Under the pieces are notes generated by a model, which saw only the letters and a program-made list of their open reading frames with translations, searched no databases and had not been told where the DNA came from. From positions 62,001 through 126,000 of the forward strand of contig JBLKRX010000008.1 in assembly GCA_047608075.1 (NCBI GenBank): a stretch of DNA of 64,000 bases, in the 5' to 3' direction. Position numbers and translations under genes: made by a program. The stretch's first letter is position 1. Every line of letters begins with the position of its first letter. Positions 16,494 to 24,986 of the stretch are shown in pieces. The stretch comes from Ferdinandcohnia humi_A (GTDB lineage: Bacteria > Bacillota > Bacilli > Bacillales > Bacillaceae_L).

Positions 16494-17342
16494 ATGCAAT
16501 ATCTGAACGGTTTTGAGCATTATTTACGGAGCAAGGACAAAAGTGATAACACAATCTCCTGCTACTTGAGGGACATGAAACAATTCATTGGTTGGTATAG
16601 TACGAAAACGGAGCATGGACTCAATAAAATAATTGAATTGGATGCGGTTGAGTACAAAAAGTACCTACAGAAAGGTAAACAAGCAGTCATAACAATCAAT
16701 CGAAAGCTCGCCAGTTTGAATGTATTCTTACAATGGATGAAAGATGCAGGTCATATAAAGGAAGAAATCAGCGTTAAACCGATAAAAAATAGGGAAGTCA
16801 TTACTTATAAGGGACTTGAGCAACAAGATGTGTGGAAGTTAAGGAAGGAGATCCACCGACAAGGGAACCTGATGCATGTTTGTATGATAGAATTGTTGCT
16901 GCAAACAGGGATAAGGGTAAGCGAACTGGTCAATATCAGGCTCTCAAATATAGAAATAACAGAGCGAAAAGGTACATTGGCTGTAATAGGAAAAGGAAAT
17001 GTAAAACGTACCCTGCCATTAAATAAGGATGTCAGAAAAGCAATTGAACGATATCTACCAGAACGAACTGAAGCCGATACAGACCACCTATTAATTGGTC
17101 AACGAGGAGCATTGCAACGAAACGCCATCAACCTAATACTTAGCCATTACGGTGATAGATTGAATATAAAGGTAACTCCGCACATGATTCGCCATACACT
17201 AGGTCACACACTTGTGAAGCAACAGGTAGAAATTACAACGATCCAACAAATATTTGGACATTCGAATATCCAGACGACCAATATCTATACAGTAACAACT
17301 GATAAAGAAATAGAACAAGCCCTAGAGAGTGTTGAGTGGTGA
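16494..17342 (+). CDS. Tyrosine recombinase / phage integrase family
   Basis: The protein of about 282 aa has an N-terminal SAM-like core-binding domain (HYLRSKDKSDNTISCYLRDM) and a C-terminal catalytic domain. Visible active-site positions are R in GIRVSELV, K near GKGNVK, H-x-x-R in PHMIRHTLGH, and H in GHSNIQTTNIYT with the tyrosine nucleophile. ATG 16494 has a workable distance to AAGGGAAGG; ATG 16482 is too close to it. It lies within the packaging module, away from the element ends, so it may resolve multimers, act in a lysogeny switch or be a leftover of another insertion. The serine recombinase is the better candidate for integration. Confidence 0.88.
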   Translation: MQYLNGFEHYLRSKDKSDNTISCYLRDMKQFIGWYSTKTEHGLNKIIELDAVEYKKYLQKGKQAVITINRKLASLNVFLQWMKDAGHIKEEISVKPIKNREVITYKGLEQQDVWKLRKEIHRQGNLMHVCMIELLLQTGIRVSELVNIRLSNIEITERKGTLAVIGKGNVKRTLPLNKDVRKAIERYLPERTEADTDHLLIGQRGALQRNAINLILSHYGDRLNIKVTPHMIRHTLGHTLVKQQVEITTIQQIFGHSNIQTTNIYTVTTDKEIEQALESVEW

Positions 17343-17359
17343 TACTAGCCACTCTTTTT
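17334..17359 (+). terminator. Terminator overlapping the end of the tyrosine recombinase gene
   Basis: GAGTGG (17334-17339) pairs with CCACTC (17349-17354), followed by five T. The 5' arm is within the last codons of the recombinase gene. Confidence 0.65.
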
Positions 17360-17490
17360 GTCGTTCTAGGGGGTACTTCTATTTAGGAAAATGGGGCTGG
17401 TACCAACAGGAGCAGAAATTTTTGTGGTAAATTTTGTAGTGAAATAGTAGCAAAGGTGATAGAATAATTTAGAAGAAATGAGGTTCGAAA

Positions 17491-18096
17491 TTGACTAATA
17501 TAGAATTACCTAATATTGTGTATCATGGCACTATTTCAGAATATTTTAATAGTCTCATTGATGGAATTGATATATCAAGAAGCAATGATAAAACAGACTT
17601 TGGAAAAGGTTTTTATGTTACATTAAATTTTAATCAAGCAATGAAGTTTGCGTCCGTTAAATCAGAGGCATATAATAACCAAGTTAGAGAAATTAAACAA
17701 AAAAATCCACAAGCAGAAATTGCATTTGCAGTTCCATTGGTTTTTGCATATCATTTAAATACAACACAATTACTCAAACTAAATGGTGAATATTTTACTC
17801 AGATTAGTGACAATTGGGCTGAATTTATATACAATAATCGTATAGGGTATAATAAAGTAAAATCTGATTATCATAATTTAGACCAAAAATTTGATTTTGT
17901 TTATGGAGATGTTGCTGATACCAATTTGTTTCCAACTATAAGGAAGTATAGTCTAGGCTTAATTAGTTGGGAAGAATTTAAAAAGGGTATACAGCCATAT
18001 CGATTTACTAAAGTGAAGTATAATCAGCTTTCTTTACATACTCCAGAAGCAATTGAATGTTTGAAGTTTTCTTACATGAAGTGGGGTGAAGTATAA
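17491..18096 (+). CDS. DUF3990-type ADP-ribosyltransferase-fold protein (candidate toxin)
   Basis: The 201-aa product has the DUF3990 pattern: VYHGT near the N-terminus, DFGKGFYVT with A-x-x-FA after it, a central WAEFIYNNR, FDFVYGDVAD, and QLSLHTPEAIECL near the end. The fold is related to ADP-ribosyltransferases, with the YHG His and GFY Tyr in the expected places. Proteins of this family are often encoded next to a small partner and are suspected toxins. The start is a TTG after GAGG. The next gene begins one base after its stop, so the pair is translationally coupled. It sits between recombinase and terL like an accessory gene. Confidence 0.72.
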   Translation: MTNIELPNIVYHGTISEYFNSLIDGIDISRSNDKTDFGKGFYVTLNFNQAMKFASVKSEAYNNQVREIKQKNPQAEIAFAVPLVFAYHLNTTQLLKLNGEYFTQISDNWAEFIYNNRIGYNKVKSDYHNLDQKFDFVYGDVADTNLFPTIRKYSLGLISWEEFKKGIQPYRFTKVKYNQLSLHTPEAIECLKFSYMKWGEV

Positions 18097-18097
18097 A

Positions 18098-18307
18098 ATG
18101 AGTAAACAAGATATCCTAGAAATGAAAAGCTTTGTTGTAGATTCTTATGCGACATTATTTAACTGTGATATTCATGAGGCTGAAAAAATTGTTTCAAAAT
18201 CAAGTTTCATTAAAACATTAAATGAAAATCCAGCATTTGTTATGCACTATGATGACGAGTATTGGGCAAAAAGAATTAATAACGAATTAAAAGGTTATAT
18301 TCATTAA
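18098..18307 (+). CDS. Small partner of the DUF3990 protein (candidate antitoxin)
   Basis: The 69-aa product starts at ATG 18098, one base after the previous stop, with GGGGTG upstream; a GTG at 18086 is an alternative. It is helical: KQDILEMKSFVVDSYATLF, then DIHEAEKIV and DDEYWAKRINNELKGYI. Its size, acidity and tight coupling fit the small DUF3791-like partners that commonly accompany DUF3990 genes, though the similarity I see is only moderate. Gene order toxin then antitoxin is less usual for classical systems. Confidence 0.55.
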   Translation: MSKQDILEMKSFVVDSYATLFNCDIHEAEKIVSKSSFIKTLNENPAFVMHYDDEYWAKRINNELKGYIH

Positions 18308-18308
18308 G

Positions 18309-18346
18309 GACTCTTTCTAATTTATGATTAGGAGAGTCTCTTTTTT
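18309..18346 (+). terminator. Terminator just before the large terminase gene
   Basis: GACTCTTTCTAAT (18309-18321) pairs with ATTAGGAGAGTC (18327-18338) with one bulge, followed by TCTTTTTT. It ends 27 bases before terL; that gap holds only the ribosome binding site. Confidence 0.8.
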
Positions 18347-18372
18347 ATTATAAGTAGGAGTGGAGGGGAATC

Positions 18373-19959
18373 ATGAAAAATGACCAACATCAATTACTCA
18401 AGCACTACCTTCAAAAACATTTCACCAAAGATAAAATCAAACAACTCATCGAAGAGTTTTCCTTTTCAGAACTTCGGAAGTTACTTGGTGAGTTAGACAT
18501 TGAATTTTTCGCATTATGCTATTTTCCAAAATACTTTGACCGCAAGTTTGGTCAATTTCATCAGGAACTTTTCACAGAATTACGATATATGCTTTCTAAT
18601 CAAGGATTAATCAATGCTTTCGGACTCCCACGGGAACACGGAAAGTCAACGATTAATTCTTTTTTATTTCCTCTGTATGCCACTCTTTATGACAAGTCAC
18701 AATTCACATTAATCATTTCAGCAACAGAACAAATTGCATTACCATTTCTAGATATGATTAAGGATGAGCTTGAGAACAATCAATTGCTCATTGAGGATTT
18801 TGGCATTCAGAAAGGTAATCGCTGGAACAATAATGAAATATGGATTAAATCAAGAAGTGGTATAGATAGCTGTATTATGATTCGGGGAATTGACGGTTCA
18901 TTACGTGGTGTCCATTATAAACAACATCGTCCAACCTTAGTTTTATTGGATGATTTGCTGAAGGATGATACTGCAAAATCAGAATCAAAACGTGAACAAG
19001 TGAAATCAACTTTTCGTGATGTAGTCATTCCGATTGGTACGAGGGATACGAATATTTTAGTAGTCGGTACTATTCTACATGAAGAAGATTTGATGTCTGA
19101 TTTATTAAAGGGTCGAATACCTGGAGTTAGAAGTATGAAGAAGGCAGCGATTAATCAATGGTCAGAACGAGATGATTTATGGTCGGAGTGGGAGAGACAA
19201 TATAATGATTTATTAGACCAAGACAGAATCAATACAGCTCTGTCTTTTTTTAATGCTCATAAAGAGGAAATGCTTGAGGGAACAGAAATTTTATGGAATG
19301 AATATTTGGATTATTATTATCTGATGTGTAAGAAACAAGCAATGGGCGACAAATCATTTTATAAAGAAATGCAAAATGATCCACGTTCAACGGATGATTA
19401 CATTTTCCAAAATATTGAGTATTGGAGCGTGTTGCCTGAGTTTGATGAAATGGAAGTGGTGATGTATATTGACCCTGCGATTAAAGCTGGAAAGAAAAAC
19501 GATTATTCCGCTATCACAATATTAGGTCAACATCGGAAAACAAAGCAACGATATGTGATAGATGGAACTGTACATAAGTTATTACCCGATGATTTATTTC
19601 AAGAAGTTATCAACAAGTTGTCCACATTCCCTGTAGAGAAAATTGGCTTTGAAACCAACCAAGCACAAAGTTACATGAAGCAGAAGTTTGAGGAAGCGTT
19701 ATGGAAAGAGAAAATATATTTACCAATAGAAAGTATCCATACGAAAGGGCAAAAACATGAACGAATTGTAAGTTTAGAGCCAGATGTGAAAAAGGGACAT
19801 ATATTATTCAATTTATTAAATATTAGGTATAATAACCAAATAAAGGATTACAACAAACATTGTAAGCACGATGATGCTCCTGATAGTTTATATGGTGCAG
19901 TTCAGTTGGTACAGTCGGTGAAAAGTTTGAAGTTTTATGATAGGAAGTTATTGTTTTAG
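18373..19959 (+). CDS. terL: Phage terminase large subunit
   Basis: The 528-aa protein has the ATPase signature GLPREHGKST (84-93) and Walker B VLLDD (D193, D194), then an RNase H-like nuclease: MYIDPAIKAGKKNDYSA with D367, and KHDDAPDSLYG with D500, D501 and D504. It packages DNA into the prohead, powered by ATP, and cuts at the end. Its frame is intact with all catalytic residues. GGAGGGGAATC precedes ATG 18373. The next gene begins close to its stop. The two genes that follow separate it from portal. Confidence 0.92.
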   Translation: MKNDQHQLLKHYLQKHFTKDKIKQLIEEFSFSELRKLLGELDIEFFALCYFPKYFDRKFGQFHQELFTELRYMLSNQGLINAFGLPREHGKSTINSFLFPLYATLYDKSQFTLIISATEQIALPFLDMIKDELENNQLLIEDFGIQKGNRWNNNEIWIKSRSGIDSCIMIRGIDGSLRGVHYKQHRPTLVLLDDLLKDDTAKSESKREQVKSTFRDVVIPIGTRDTNILVVGTILHEEDLMSDLLKGRIPGVRSMKKAAINQWSERDDLWSEWERQYNDLLDQDRINTALSFFNAHKEEMLEGTEILWNEYLDYYYLMCKKQAMGDKSFYKEMQNDPRSTDDYIFQNIEYWSVLPEFDEMEVVMYIDPAIKAGKKNDYSAITILGQHRKTKQRYVIDGTVHKLLPDDLFQEVINKLSTFPVEKIGFETNQAQSYMKQKFEEALWKEKIYLPIESIHTKGQKHERIVSLEPDVKKGHILFNLLNIRYNNQIKDYNKHCKHDDAPDSLYGAVQLVQSVKSLKFYDRKLLF

Positions 19960-19991
19960 TGACTTTTGGATATTTTAAGGAGTTAAGTATA

Positions 19992-20648
19992 ATGAAGAAA
20001 TGGATTGACGACTTTATAGAAATGTTTGATGTTAAAAAAGATAATAAAAAAATACTAAAAGTAGTAATTGGACAGCAACCATATATGCAAAAATTAGGAG
20101 GCGTGAATTTTAGCGTTAGTTATAATAAAAATGTTTATAAAGATATTGGGAATATAGCATTTTTTGTTTCTAAATGGATTAAAGTTCAGGATTCATTAGA
20201 AATGGTATTTAATCTATTGTTTGGTAGGGAAAATTCCATAAAAGTAATAGTATTTTTAAAAGAACATAATGTAAGTCCGCAAGAATTTGCAGAGTATTTG
20301 TATGAAGAACATAGAGTTTTTTTAGTAAATAGATTTGGATTGAAGTTAAGTAAGAATGATAAAAACAGACCGCAAAACTTGGAAAAAATTATTAGTAAAA
20401 TTAAAAGCGAGTTAATAGCAAAGAAAGTTACTAGTGCTTCTGTTTTATTTATTGGTGATGAAACATCAAAAAGAATACAAAGCATAGAGAAATGTGAGTG
20501 GGGTCTGGTTGTGCATCCGAGTGGTGTTAATTTAAATAATAGTAAGCAAAATAGGAAATACTATCAAATTTGGTATGAAGCTGATGAAAATGCGGTCGAG
20601 AAGAAAAGTGATAATTTCAAGTTGCAAGATTTTAGAGTATTTAATTAG
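19992..20648 (+). CDS. Hypothetical 218-aa protein between terL and portal
   Basis: ATG 19992 follows AAGGAG; the longer frame from GTG 19959 overlaps the terL stop and has no site. The product is mixed alpha/beta with a basic middle (NRFGLKLSKNDKNRPQNLEKIISKIKSEL). No motif was recognised. It is more AT-rich than the neighbouring structural genes and forms a pair with the peptidase-like gene that follows, so both look like accessory insertions within the morphogenesis operon. Confidence 0.55.
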   Translation: MKKWIDDFIEMFDVKKDNKKILKVVIGQQPYMQKLGGVNFSVSYNKNVYKDIGNIAFFVSKWIKVQDSLEMVFNLLFGRENSIKVIVFLKEHNVSPQEFAEYLYEEHRVFLVNRFGLKLSKNDKNRPQNLEKIISKIKSELIAKKVTSASVLFIGDETSKRIQSIEKCEWGLVVHPSGVNLNNSKQNRKYYQIWYEADENAVEKKSDNFKLQDFRVFN

Positions 20649-20687
20649 TGTAGTATGAGTAATTTAAAAGAAAGTGGGATATTTCAC

Positions 20688-21245
20688 ATGGGATTATTTT
20701 CTTTAGAAATAAGTACTGAAGATTTGGTGGAAATAATTGATGAGGTAATAAGTAGCTTTCATTCTACAATTAAATGTAGGCTAGATATTGAAGAAATGGA
20801 ATATAAAATTGTTAAGAAGAGTTATCCATATGGAATTGATGGTTTTGTTAAAGAGAATACTCGTGCAAGTTTAGTACCTAGTTCAATTGAATACCAAGTT
20901 AAAGAATTGGTATTTTACACTGAAAATATTAAGAAGTTTATTGATTATAACTTTTTTAGATTAACTGATTTAAAGATTTTTTACGAGGCTGTAAGAACAA
21001 CTATTAAATTCATTGTTGCTCATGAATTAGTTCATGTACAACAAATAAAAAATGGTTTGACTATCGAGGAATATAAAAAAACAAGTTATTGTGATAGTAT
21101 TTATGAAAGACAAGCTAATGAAATAGCTTCAATTATTGTTAGTGAAGACGGTGAATTTCAAAGGAAAATTGCTAAACTAATTACCAATAAAAATGAAAAG
21201 ATTGATAATGATAATGTTATTGAATATATAAGAGCTTTTGGTTAA
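20688..21245 (+). CDS. Putative zinc metallopeptidase (HELVH)
   Basis: The best start is ATG 20688 after a GTGGGA stretch; ATG 20655 lacks a site. The 185-aa product has VAHELVH, with H112, E113 and H116 as zinc ligands and base, and a downstream YERQANEIAS, where E140 or E145 may be the third ligand, as in gluzincin-like peptidases. No signal peptide is present, so it would act inside the cell. It is not related to the usual phage prohead proteases. With the preceding unknown gene it may be a host-interaction or defence pair. Confidence 0.6.
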   Translation: MGLFSLEISTEDLVEIIDEVISSFHSTIKCRLDIEEMEYKIVKKSYPYGIDGFVKENTRASLVPSSIEYQVKELVFYTENIKKFIDYNFFRLTDLKIFYEAVRTTIKFIVAHELVHVQQIKNGLTIEEYKKTSYCDSIYERQANEIASIIVSEDGEFQRKIAKLITNKNEKIDNDNVIEYIRAFG

Positions 21246-21269
21246 GAGTTTTAAATGCAGTTAAAATTG

Positions 21270-21299
21270 GTCTGTATCTTTTATGATATAGGCTTTTTT
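21270..21299 (+). terminator. Terminator-like hairpin just before the portal gene
   Basis: GTCTGTATC (21270-21278) pairs, with G-U pairs, with GATATAGGC (21285-21293), followed by TTTTTTA. It ends 25 bases before the portal start. Confidence 0.7.
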
Positions 21300-21323
21300 A
21301 TTTTTTAGAAAGGAAGTGACCAC

Positions 21324-22619
21324 ATGCAAGTAACCGAGCAATTAATACTAGAATGCCTAAATGAATTAAACAAACAAGCATTATCCAAGCAACAATATAA
21401 GGATTATTATGAAGGCAATCATAAAATTCTCAAAGACTACGACATGCAGGACAGCCGAAGCAATCGCAAACTCATCTTCAATTACCCTCGTAAATTTGTG
21501 GACAATGAAACAGGTTATCTTCTCGGTAAGCCAGTTAACTACATATCCAAAACAGATGATGCAGAAATCATTGAGAAAATTGACCATGAAATGAGCCATT
21601 GGGTTAAGGAACATAATATTCAGCTTCGGAAGCAAAGTGAAATATTTGGTGAAAGTTACGAATTAAATTATGTGAATCAAGAAGGGGAGTTCAGTGCAAC
21701 TATACTGACTCCTCTTCATTGTTTTGTCTTAGAGGATGGGTCTGCAGATAGAAATGTGGTGCTAGGGTTACATCGTTTTACAAAACCGTTTGAAGAAAAA
21801 CAGTTTTTAGATGTTTATACGGATCAAGAAATTCTTCATTATGAAATTTCTCAGGAGCAACAAGGGAGTGGTAAACAGAAAGAAAAGCTTGTGTACCTCG
21901 GTAAGCATTATCACATATTTGGACGTGTTCCAATTATCACCTGTCCAGCAAATACAGAAAGGAAAAGTGGTTTTCAAGATGTCATTTCATTGTTTGATGC
22001 TTACAATGCATTGAACTCTGATTTAGTGAACGAAATTGCGGATCATCGTAATGCTTACCTAGTAATTGAGAACGCAAGGATTGAAGAAGAGGACTTAATT
22101 AATATGAAGAAAATGGGGATTATACAAGTTCCATCTGGAGGTAAAGTGTCATGGTTAACGAAAGAAATTAATGATTCGTTTGTAAAAAATGAATTGGACA
22201 ATTTAGAGCGTAAAATTTATGACTTAATGGATGAGGTCAACTTTAATGAAAGTTGGAGTTCAAATACTTCTTCATTGGCATTACGAAACAAGTTATTAAA
22301 TTTAGAAAATCGAGTGAGCATGCGAGAAGCCATAATGGAGAAAGTCATCAAGCAGCGGTTGAAAAATTTCTTTACCTACCTTCAAAAGAAAGAAGGAAAA
22401 TTATATGACTATCGGGATGTTTCTGTTAAATTTACACGAAACCTTCCGACCGATTTAGTGGGATTAGCAGATGTGATTGTGAAGTTGAAAGATGTTTGCT
22501 CTCAAGAAACATTACTATCACTATTGCCATTTATCGAGAATCCAAAAGTTGAGATTCAAAAGTTTAATAGCGAACAAAAACAAATTGTACTAGAAGATGC
22601 GATTGCGGAAATAGAATAA
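21324..22619 (+). CDS. Phage portal protein (SPP1 gp6-like)
   Basis: The 431-aa product has the familiar start of this family: a helix with KDYYEGNHKILKD, then NRKLIFNYPRKFVDNETGYLLGKP, a beta wing region, and the long helix segment QDVISLFDAYNALNSDLVNEIADHRNAYLVI. It forms the ring through which DNA enters the head and to which connector proteins bind. GAAAGGAAG precedes the ATG. The frame is complete and the length usual. It is followed by scaffold and capsid genes in the standard order. Confidence 0.9.
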   Translation: MQVTEQLILECLNELNKQALSKQQYKDYYEGNHKILKDYDMQDSRSNRKLIFNYPRKFVDNETGYLLGKPVNYISKTDDAEIIEKIDHEMSHWVKEHNIQLRKQSEIFGESYELNYVNQEGEFSATILTPLHCFVLEDGSADRNVVLGLHRFTKPFEEKQFLDVYTDQEILHYEISQEQQGSGKQKEKLVYLGKHYHIFGRVPIITCPANTERKSGFQDVISLFDAYNALNSDLVNEIADHRNAYLVIENARIEEEDLINMKKMGIIQVPSGGKVSWLTKEINDSFVKNELDNLERKIYDLMDEVNFNESWSSNTSSLALRNKLLNLENRVSMREAIMEKVIKQRLKNFFTYLQKKEGKLYDYRDVSVKFTRNLPTDLVGLADVIVKLKDVCSQETLLSLLPFIENPKVEIQKFNSEQKQIVLEDAIAEIE

Positions 22620-22712
22620 TCATTCTTGTCCTAAGCATGACATGAAAAGGTTAATAAAAATTTTGCGTTTCTAGTTCCAATTGGAGTTAGAAGGGCAGTA
22701 GGAGGAAGCAAT

Positions 22713-23318
22713 ATGGAATGGAAAGAGGTCAAACAATTTATTGAAGAAAACAAAGGGAATGAGGAAGTGAGTGGCTATCTTCAGGGCTTACTAAGCGTTG
22801 AGGGAGTACAACAATTCCTGCAAGACAATAAGGAGGCGAAAAGTTGGCTAGATAGTACAGTAGATAAACGCACTTCCAAGTCACTTGAAACATGGAAAGC
22901 CAATCATCTTGAGGCATTAATTAATGAGGAAGTGAAAAGGCGTTTCCCTGAAAAAGATGCGAAAGATATTGAACTGGAGAAATTGAAATCAGAAGTGGAG
23001 AAGATGCAACGAGAGAAGCAACGGGAAATCTTAACGAATCAAGCCATCAAAATAGCGAGTGACAAGAAACTTCCACTACCATTAGTGGATTTTTTTATTG
23101 GTGCAGATGAAGAAACAACGAATGCAAATTTAGAAGTATTGGAATCTGTATTTCAATCATCCGTTCAATCCATTGTTGAACAACGATTGAAAGGGGATGG
23201 TTATAATCCTCCAAGAGAAAACCACAAAGGAACATTAACATTAGATTCATTAAAAGGTATGTCCCAAGCCGAAATTAATCAAAATTGGGACAGTGTAAAA
23301 CAACTATTAAAACAATAA
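22713..23318 (+). CDS. Phage scaffolding protein (DUF4355-like)
   Basis: The 201-aa product is charged and helical with a coiled coil in the middle (LEKLKSEVEKMQREKQREI) and a conserved C-terminal KGTLTLDSLKGMSQAEINQNW. This is the form of Firmicutes scaffold proteins that guide capsid assembly and then leave or are degraded. AGGAGG supports the start. It directly precedes the capsid gene. A dyad TCTAGTTCCAATTGGAGTTAGA at 22669-22690 lies just before its ribosome binding site. Confidence 0.85.
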   Translation: MEWKEVKQFIEENKGNEEVSGYLQGLLSVEGVQQFLQDNKEAKSWLDSTVDKRTSKSLETWKANHLEALINEEVKRRFPEKDAKDIELEKLKSEVEKMQREKQREILTNQAIKIASDKKLPLPLVDFFIGADEETTNANLEVLESVFQSSVQSIVEQRLKGDGYNPPRENHKGTLTLDSLKGMSQAEINQNWDSVKQLLKQ

Positions 23319-23345
23319 TAATTTGAAAAGGATTAGGTGATATAT

Positions 23346-24176
23346 ATGACAGTTAATAATTTTATTCCTACTATTTGGAGTGCTCGATTAAATGAAAGAT
23401 TCCAGAAAGCATTGGTGTATGGAAATATCGTTAATCATGATTATGAAGGAGAAATTCAAGGGCAAGGTTCTGTTGTAAAAATTAATTCCATTGGGGATGT
23501 AACGATTGGGGATTATAATAAGACGACAGGTATTGGGAATCCAGAGGAACTAAATTCAGACCAAAAACAACTAGTGATTGACCAAGCGAAATATTTTAAT
23601 TTCCAAGTGGATGATATTGATCGAGCGCAAGCTAACGTGGATTTATTAGAAAAGGGAATTGTTGAAGCAGCTTATGGATTAGCAAATGTGGCTGACCAAT
23701 ATATTGCGAGTTTCTATACAGAAGTGCAAGCAGGTAATACGATTGGTGATGATACCACACCAATTATTCCAGTAAAGGAAAATGCCTATGATTACCTTAT
23801 TGATTTAGGTGTCATTTTAGATGAAAATGATGTGCCAGAAAGTGACCGTTTTGTTGTTATTCCAGCATGGTTCTATGGATTATTGGTGAAAGATCCACGT
23901 TTTACGGTTGACCGAAATGTTCTTTCTACTGGATATGTGGGGAATATTGATAATTTGAACGTATTCAAATCAAACAATGTTCCAAATAATGCAGGTGCCA
24001 AATATAAGATTATCGCAGGTCACAAATCAGCTATCTCCTTTGCTGGACAAGTGGATTCAGTGGAAGCATATCGACCGGAAAAACAATTTTCTGATGCAAT
24101 CAAAGGGCTTCAAGTATATGGTGCAAAATGCATCAAGCCAGAGGGGATTGCGGTATTGACTGCAAATCGTTCATAA
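23346..24176 (+). CDS. Major capsid protein (P22 coat/HK97-fold type)
   Basis: The 276-aa protein begins MTVNNFIPTIWSARLNERF, a common start of small Firmicutes coat proteins of the P22 gp5-like group, followed by DYEGEIQGQGSVVKINSIGDVTIGDY, then QAKYFNFQVDDIDRAQANVDLL and a C-terminal GLQVYGAKCIKPEGIAVL. It would form the icosahedral shell. ATG 23346 is preferred over GTG 23337 because AGGTGA is then spaced correctly. Its size is on the small side, in keeping with a small head. Confidence 0.88.
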   Translation: MTVNNFIPTIWSARLNERFQKALVYGNIVNHDYEGEIQGQGSVVKINSIGDVTIGDYNKTTGIGNPEELNSDQKQLVIDQAKYFNFQVDDIDRAQANVDLLEKGIVEAAYGLANVADQYIASFYTEVQAGNTIGDDTTPIIPVKENAYDYLIDLGVILDENDVPESDRFVVIPAWFYGLLVKDPRFTVDRNVLSTGYVGNIDNLNVFKSNNVPNNAGAKYKIIAGHKSAISFAGQVDSVEAYRPEKQFSDAIKGLQVYGAKCIKPEGIAVLTANRS

Positions 24177-24191
24177 ATACATACATAGTTA

Positions 24192-24226
24192 AAGGGTGTC
24201 CAGTTTTGTATGGATGCCCTATTTTT
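24192..24226 (+). terminator. Terminator after the capsid gene, just before the next small gene
   Basis: GGGTGTCCA (24192-24200) pairs with TGGATGCCC (24209-24217), followed by TATTTTTTATT. It ends 20 bases before ATG 24247. Confidence 0.75.
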
Positions 24227-24246
24227 TATTTATTGGAGGCGTTGAT

Positions 24247-24387
24247 ATGAAAATAGTAAACAAGGAAACAGGGCTTATTTGGGAAATCACAGATACAGCA
24301 TTACAAATCCGATTGTTAGCACAAGATACTTATGAAGAAGTAAAAACGAACACTAAAAAGTCAACAACAGTTCAAAAGAAAGAATAG
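24247..24387 (+). CDS. Small 46-aa head-region protein
   Basis: TTGGAGG precedes ATG 24247; the longer frame from 24196 runs through the terminator and is unlikely. The peptide MKIVNKETGLIWEITDTALQ has a beta start and a basic Lys/Thr-rich tail. Such short genes often lie between capsid and connector genes in Siphoviridae-like heads. Function unknown. Confidence 0.6.
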   Translation: MKIVNKETGLIWEITDTALQIRLLAQDTYEEVKTNTKKSTTVQKKE

Positions 24388-24396
24388 GTTATGAAC

Positions 24397-24714
24397 ATGA
24401 GTGAATCATTATTAAAAATGAAACGATTGTTAGAAATAGACGATACGGATTTAACGAAAGATGAACATTTACTTCATTATTATAACCGAGCAAAAATCGC
24501 CATCTTGCATTATTGCAATGTAAATGAATTGCCAATTCAATATGAAGAAACAATCGTAGATTATGCAATATTTCTTTATAAAAATAGAAATTCAGAAGGC
24601 ATGAATCAAATCAGGCAAGGAGAAAGAAGTGCCACCTATGAATTAGGAATCCCTCTTTCAATTCGTTCTGCATTACCATTACCAAAAATAAAGGTGGGAT
24701 ATAGTGTTCTATAA
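24397..24714 (+). CDS. Head-tail connector (gp6/gp15-like adaptor)
   Basis: The product of about 105 aa is helical with LLHYYNRAKIAILHYCNVNELP, then YEETIVDYAIFLYKNRNSEGM and a C-terminal loop ending in PLPKIKVGYSVL. This is the typical pattern of the adaptor that attaches under the portal ring. ATG 24397 has AGG eight bases upstream; ATG 24391 is alternative. It overlaps the next gene by 11 bases, indicating coupling. Confidence 0.8.
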   Translation: MSESLLKMKRLLEIDDTDLTKDEHLLHYYNRAKIAILHYCNVNELPIQYEETIVDYAIFLYKNRNSEGMNQIRQGERSATYELGIPLSIRSALPLPKIKVGYSVL

Positions 24715-24973
24715 TTCATTTATTTCAATAGTAGAAACTCCAGATTCTACATCGCATATTAAAGAAGTAAAAGGGGATCTTCAACCATTCCGTCAAACGG
24801 TCAATTTTGAAGGTGGTTTTCATGTAGATGTGACGAAACGGCTATTTTGTGATGCCGAAATGGAAATGACGTTATCCCGATATGTTCAGATAGATAACTA
24901 TACATATAAAATAATACTCATTGAAAACTGGTCAGACTTTTTGGAAGTTTGGCTGTATCAGTGTAAAAAATGA
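24704..24973 (+). CDS. Head closure / stopper protein-like
   Basis: The 89-aa product starts with GTG 24704, eight bases after AGGTGG. It is a small beta-barrel type sequence: KGDLQPFRQTVNFEGGFHVDVTKRLFCDAE and DNYTYKIILIENWSDFLEVWL. Size, fold pattern and place after the adaptor match SPP1 gp16-like head closure proteins that stop DNA leaking from the filled head. The identity rests mainly on position and pattern. Confidence 0.7.
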   Translation: MFYNSFISIVETPDSTSHIKEVKGDLQPFRQTVNFEGGFHVDVTKRLFCDAEMEMTLSRYVQIDNYTYKIILIENWSDFLEVWLYQCKK

Positions 24974-24986
24974 AAGGAAGTATATA

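Noticed and set aside
17390..17470. Short Cys-containing frame (NRSRNFCGKFCSEIVAKVIE) or an 18-codon peptide before the DUF3990 gene
   Set aside because: No start codon with a ribosome binding site and too short to support; it could be a remnant but the evidence is insufficient.
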